From positions 496,001 to 560,000 of the forward strand of contig NZ_JAGGLK010000002.1 in the NCBI RefSeq assembly GCF_017874375.1: a stretch of 64,000 nt of DNA, in the 5' to 3' direction. Made by a program: the position numbers and the translations under genes. Under the pieces are notes generated by a model, which saw only the letters and a program-made list of their open reading frames with translations, ran no database searches and was not told the DNA's origin. The DNA is from Methanohalophilus levihalophilus. Its GTDB lineage: Archaea > Halobacteriota > Methanosarcinia > Methanosarcinales > Methanosarcinaceae. Below, piece by piece: positions 60,976-64,000 of the stretch (position 1 is its first letter; each line of letters opens with the position of its first letter).

Positions 60976-61467
60976 ATGATAACAGAATTCAAATCCAAAA
61001 AACCTGTAATCCATAAGACGGCTTTCGTTGCTGACTCTGCAGAAATTATCGGGGATGTGAAAATCGGGGAGTATTCAAGTGTCTGGTTTAATGCTGTACT
61101 CCGGGGAGATGCTGATAAAATCCACATTGGAAGCAGGACCAGTATTCAGGATAATGTGGTCGTTCATGGTGCAACTGATGTCGGAGATTATGTTACTGTT
61201 GGCCACAGTGCTGTTCTTCACGGGTGCAAAATCAAAAGCAATGTGCTGATTGGTATTAATTCTACGATTCTTGACGGATCTGAAATCGGAGGCGATTCAA
61301 TAGTCGGGGCTCATGCCCTTGTACCTCCAGGCAAAAAATTTCCTCCAAAAAGTCTGATAATAGGGGTTCCGGGAAAACTACAAAGGGAGCTTACGGATGA
61401 AGAGGTTAAGATGATAAAGGAAAATTCAGACAGTTATGTTGAATTGATGGGGGAATACAAAAAATAA
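60976..61467 (+). CDS. Gamma-class carbonic anhydrase-like protein
   Basis: A 163-residue left-handed beta-helix protein with regular hexapeptide repeats (AEIIGDVKIGEYSSVWFNAV, VLIGINSTILDGSEIGGDSI). The zinc His set is present: VVVHGATDV, VGHSAVLHGC. The active-site Arg is in VLRGDAD and Gln in IQDNVVVH. It fits CamH-type enzymes without the acidic loop and signal of the secreted Cam. GAGGTGAATCGGG precedes the ATG. Probably hydrates CO2 in the cytoplasm, but some family members are inactive. Confidence 0.88.
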   Translation: MITEFKSKKPVIHKTAFVADSAEIIGDVKIGEYSSVWFNAVLRGDADKIHIGSRTSIQDNVVVHGATDVGDYVTVGHSAVLHGCKIKSNVLIGINSTILDGSEIGGDSIVGAHALVPPGKKFPPKSLIIGVPGKLQRELTDEEVKMIKENSDSYVELMGEYKK

Positions 61468-61485
61468 GGCGAATCGTCTTTTCGA

Positions 61486-61776
61486 TTAGAGTGAAGCGAT
61501 AAATATAGCTAAGAATACAAGCAAACCAAGCACAAAGGCGCCTGTGAGTAATAATAGCAGCGTTTTCCTTCTTTTTTTCTCTTCTGGAGTAAGGGGACGC
61601 GGGTTTGGGTTATATTTTGCTTCAAGGGCTGCACCGATTCCAACGCCCAGAGCAACTCCAATTGCAGGCCCTATTGCAATGTTGTTTAAGGCTACTCCAA
61701 TTGCTATTCCAGGACCGACCCCAATGGCTATTCCAATTCCCATCCAGTGCCCTTCAGGATAACTTTTTTCTTCCAT
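61486..61776 (-). CDS. Gly-rich membrane protein
   Basis: A 96-residue protein with a glycine-zipper-like repeat (GIGIAIGVGPGIAIGVALNN then IAIGPAIGVALGVGIGAALE) followed by a charged linker (LTPEEKKRRKTLL) and a C-terminal span (LTGAFVLGLLVFLAIFIASL). The [AG]IGVA periodicity at 12-residue spacing is striking. Families with this pattern exist in methanogens and bacteria; no function known. Confidence 0.7.
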   Translation of the reverse strand: MEEKSYPEGHWMGIGIAIGVGPGIAIGVALNNIAIGPAIGVALGVGIGAALEAKYNPNPRPLTPEEKKRRKTLLLLLTGAFVLGLLVFLAIFIASL

Positions 61777-61858
61777 CCTTTTTTCCTCTAAGATACAATT
61801 AAGTTGGATTAGATTCTATTTTATTGTATCTTCTAATGTATACGCATGGGGATCTTGC

Positions 61859-62272
61859 ATGGCTGATAAACAGGAAGATTTTTTGAAGGCAAATTCTTTT
61901 GCAGTTCTCACCGATGGCAGTAAACCAGCGATGAAATGGGCTGTAAATGAGCTTGATAAAAGGGGTAAGAAAGTAAGTGTCATAGAAGTGTCATCTGGAT
62001 CTACGGATATTTCTGAAATCCCGGATGATGTTGAAAATATCATTGTCGGGGTTACGGCAGTCGATCCGGCAGATCTGATTATGTCCCTGCGTGAGAAAGG
62101 GTTTGAACATTTCTGGGTTCACTGGAATACTGACACTCCGGGAGTTCGTGAAATTTGTGCTGAGGGAGGAATCAACTGTATAACGGGGAAATGCCCAATG
62201 ATGTATCTGGGCAATGATTTCAGCATACACGGTATACACAGGGCACTTGCAAAATTAACGGGTAACTATTGA
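61859..62272 (+). CDS. CoA-binding-like Rossmann protein
   Basis: A 137-residue protein: FAVLTDGSKPAMKWAVNELD, GKKVSVIEVSSG, NIIVGVTAVDPADLIMSLRE, FWVHWNTDTPGVREICAEGG and CITGKCPMMYLG. The last motif (GKCPMMYL) and the strand order are those of predicted CoA-binding proteins (YccU type). The conserved Cys may be redox-active or bind persulfide; the downstream neighbours are sulfur-relay genes, which makes a link worth considering. Confidence 0.78.
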   Translation: MADKQEDFLKANSFAVLTDGSKPAMKWAVNELDKRGKKVSVIEVSSGSTDISEIPDDVENIIVGVTAVDPADLIMSLREKGFEHFWVHWNTDTPGVREICAEGGINCITGKCPMMYLGNDFSIHGIHRALAKLTGNY

Positions 62273-62395
62273 TGTGAATAAAAGGTCTTTAATGTCTGGA
62301 AGTTTAATTGTTAATGAGGTTTTGCTATGCAAAGCGAAACCTTTTTTATCCTTAGTATCATTAGTATACTATATTCGTGTAATTGAGGAGTAATA

Positions 62396-62617
62396 ATGGC
62401 CGAAATAGAAATCGATGTAAGGGGACAGACTTGTCCTGTTCCGCTCGTGGAGTGCAGGAAAGCTCTTCGCAAGGCCGCAGAGGGTGATGAAGTCATTATT
62501 GTCGGTACCCACGCAGCTTCAAAGAAGGAAATTCCCATGGCTTGTGAGTCAATGGGCCTTGAAGTGCTGGGCATTGAAGATAAGGACACTGAATGGAAGA
62601 TCAGGATTAAAAGGTGA
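62396..62617 (+). CDS. tusA: TusA-type sulfur carrier
   Basis: A 73-residue protein starting MAEIEIDVRGQTCPVPLVEC, with the catalytic Cys in RGQTCPVPLV and the helix KALRKAAEGDEVIIVG. It accepts persulfide from a desulfurase and passes it on. GAGGAG lies 6 bases before the ATG. It is followed without gap by the DsrE-type gene and then the NifS-like gene, forming a sulfur-relay unit. Confidence 0.9.
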   Translation: MAEIEIDVRGQTCPVPLVECRKALRKAAEGDEVIIVGTHAASKKEIPMACESMGLEVLGIEDKDTEWKIRIKR

Positions 62618-62622
62618 TCACT

Positions 62623-63042
62623 ATGACTGGAAAGGCCGTTCTAGTTGTCCAGAGCGGTGACATGGACAAGCTCTACAGTGCACTGATTATAGGAAACGGT
62701 GCACTTGCCATGGGTATGGAAGTCTCTATGTACTTTACTTTCTGGGGATTGGAAAGGCTCAAGAAAGGCGGGCTTGAAAAAGGACCTCTCTCAAAAATGC
62801 ATTTCCTCGGTTTAGGCAAATGGATGGTAAAAAACAGAATGAAGAAAGCCAACGTTGCTTCCCTTGAAAAATTAATGGATGATTATAAGGAACTGGGCGG
62901 GAAAATAATCGCCTGCGACATGACCATGGAAATAATGGGAATCAAACGTGAAGATCTTCGTGAAGACTGGATCGATGAATGTGGTGCTGTAGGTACTTAT
63001 GTTTACGAAGCAAAGGACGCAGACATAAGCCTGTTTATCTGA
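62623..63042 (+). CDS. DsrE/DsrH-family sulfur relay protein
   Basis: About 139 residues; ATG 62623 with GGTGAT upstream (an earlier in-frame GTG at 62614 overlaps the tusA end). MTGKAVLVVQSGDMDKLYSA opens the DsrE fold; then MGMEVSMYFTFWGLERLKKG, and IIACDMTMEIMGIKREDLRE where Cys in ACDMTM is the likely persulfide-carrying residue. Acts with TusA in moving sulfane sulfur. Confidence 0.87.
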   Translation: MTGKAVLVVQSGDMDKLYSALIIGNGALAMGMEVSMYFTFWGLERLKKGGLEKGPLSKMHFLGLGKWMVKNRMKKANVASLEKLMDDYKELGGKIIACDMTMEIMGIKREDLREDWIDECGAVGTYVYEAKDADISLFI

Positions 63043-63055
63043 CTGGAGGAATTGT

Positions 63056-64000
63056 GTGTTTGAAGAAATGATTTATCTTGATAATTCGGCATGTACCCGC
63101 CTTGATGAAAGGGTACTCGAGGCCATGAAACCATATTATTTTGATGTTTATGCTGTGGCAACTTCCGAATTCGGCTATTCCATGGGAATTGACGCCAAGG
63201 AAGGGTTGGAAGCATCCCGCGGGACAATCGCTTCAAAATTGGGGGCATCTCCGGAAGAGCTCGTGTTCACCTCCGGAAGCACTGAATCTAGCAACATGGC
63301 GCTGAAAGGTGTGGCTTCTGCACTTAAGAAGAAAGGAAATCATATAATAGTTTCAAAGATTGAGGATTTTCCGGTTTTGAATACTGCAAAAGCTCTTGAA
63401 AAACAGGGATTTGAAGTTGATTATCTTGATGTGGATGGAGAAGGTAAAGTGGATGTTGAATCGCTTGCAAATATCATCCGTGATGATACAATCCTTGTTT
63501 CCATACAGCAGGCCAATCAGGAAATCGGAACTCTGCAGGATATTGAGAATATCGCATCTGTCTGTAAGGAGAAAGACACTCTCCTGCACACTGATGCAAC
63601 ACACAGTTTCACCCGCGTCCCTCTAGATGTTTCGAAAATCCCTGCGGATCTTGTAACAATCTCAGGGCACACTATCCATGGTCCAAGGGGGATTGGCGCA
63701 TTGTATGTTAGTGAAGGAACTCCCCTTAATAAATGGATGGACGGTGGGTTCCAGGAATCCAACCGGAGGGCAGGTGTTGAGAACATCCCTGCAGCAGTTG
63801 GTCTCGCAAAGGCCGTGGAACTGGTTACTCCTGAGGAAACCAAAAAACTCGCAGAAATGCGTGACAGGGTTATTGATGGTGCATTTGAGCAGATTCCTGA
63901 TGTAACTCTTAACGGTAGTCGCGAGGACAGGCTTCCCCAGAACGCGAATGTCACCTTCCACTATGTCGAAGGCGAGTCTATCACGCTTCACCTTGATATG
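63056..64000 (+). CDS. Cysteine desulfurase-like protein with altered PLP site (partial)
   Basis: The start is GTG 63056 after GGAGGA (63045-63050). The first 315 residues are in the window; the C-terminus and the Cys loop are beyond the edge. It follows NifS/IscS closely (IYLDNSACTRLDERVLEAMK, VFTSGSTESSNMALKG, VSIQQANQEIGTLQDIENI, GGFQESNRRAGVENIPAAVG). But the PLP Lys of SGHKIYGPKGIGALY is Thr here (SGHTIHGPRGIGALY), the PLP-stacking His of EHPCVLNT is Asp (EDFPVLNT), and Gln of DATQ is His (DATHSF). It lies in one operon with tusA and the dsrE-like gene. Likely a non-PLP or non-catalytic paralogue. Confidence 0.85.
   Translation, partial: MFEEMIYLDNSACTRLDERVLEAMKPYYFDVYAVATSEFGYSMGIDAKEGLEASRGTIASKLGASPEELVFTSGSTESSNMALKGVASALKKKGNHIIVSKIEDFPVLNTAKALEKQGFEVDYLDVDGEGKVDVESLANIIRDDTILVSIQQANQEIGTLQDIENIASVCKEKDTLLHTDATHSFTRVPLDVSKIPADLVTISGHTIHGPRGIGALYVSEGTPLNKWMDGGFQESNRRAGVENIPAAVGLAKAVELVTPEETKKLAEMRDRVIDGAFEQIPDVTLNGSREDRLPQNANVTFHYVEGESITLHLDM

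Noticed and set aside
1-64000. CRISPR arrays and insertion sequences
   Set aside because: No regularly spaced 25-40 bp repeats and no transposase-like proteins or terminal inverted repeats were seen; the only short-period repeats are the 13-bp iterons at 6147-6207.

Overview
The window is chromosomal DNA of a methanogenic archaeon, almost certainly a member of the Methanosarcinaceae; a moderately halophilic methylotrophic genus such as Methanolobus, Methanohalophilus or Methanococcoides would fit the modest GC content, but the genus cannot be fixed by reading alone. The evidence is a proteasome-activating nucleotidase, archease with RtcB, an archaeal dihydroneopterin aldolase (MptD type, tetrahydromethanopterin synthesis), an S-layer protein built of tandem DUF1608-type domains, DUF1638, DUF2115 and DUF131 proteins, a bacterial-type uvrB, archaeal TATA boxes and many leaderless or GGTGA-led starts.

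Layout. 1-2507: two tandem DUF1638 genes (the first cut by the left edge), a TetR-type regulator with matching palindromic operators on both sides, and a DUF2115-like gene. About 2.8-25.3 kb: a head-tail (siphovirus-like) provirus lying against a tRNA-Thr(UGU) gene, with a tyrosine integrase next to the tRNA. Its order is small Cys-rich proteins, portal, head morphogenesis, an inserted AT-rich accessory island, protease/scaffold, decoration, HK97-fold capsid, head-tail connectors, a coiled-coil/membrane protein, tail tube, tail-assembly chaperone with a canonical A AAA AAC frameshift site, tape measure, distal tail, hub and four fibre/adhesin genes. I can find no terminase, no replication genes and no second att copy. 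25.3-38.9 kb: housekeeping genes (class II aldolase, a CDP-alcohol phosphatidyltransferase, archease-rtcB, PUA protein, bactofilin-like protein, argD, hisC, mptD, a candidate structured RNA, tRNA-Glu, PAN, a winged-helix protein, DUF131 pair, uvrB, tRNA-Gly). 39-50.7 kb: membrane protein, MarR-MATE efflux operon, AlkD-like protein, tRNA-Leu, FecR-domain protein, QueG-like Fe-S protein, two mechanosensitive-channel-type proteins, S-layer protein. 50.8-64 kb: a repeat-built coiled-coil protein, a cation-chloride cotransporter behind a long structured leader, redox and envelope proteins, and a sulfur-relay cluster tusA-dsrE-nifS-like cut by the right edge.

The most unusual content is the provirus island at 6.2-8.9 kb. 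A 460-residue protein of unknown body with a ribbon-helix-helix-like C-terminus is followed by a NYN/PIN-like nuclease and by a zinc-finger protein with a PD-(D/E)XK-like motif. The three genes sit behind a promoter carrying tandem repeats at exact 13-bp spacing. This looks like a compact, self-regulated, two-nuclease module, possibly for defence or superinfection exclusion, carried as cargo inside a virion operon.

Other leads are the programmed frameshift in an archaeal tail chaperone, the terminase-less provirus, a cysteine desulfurase-like protein with Thr in place of the PLP lysine inside a sulfur-relay operon, a structured leader before the SLC12-type transporter, and a promoter-driven, multibranched RNA at about 33.3 kb. 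Functional statements rest on motif and family recognition by eye; no database search was run.
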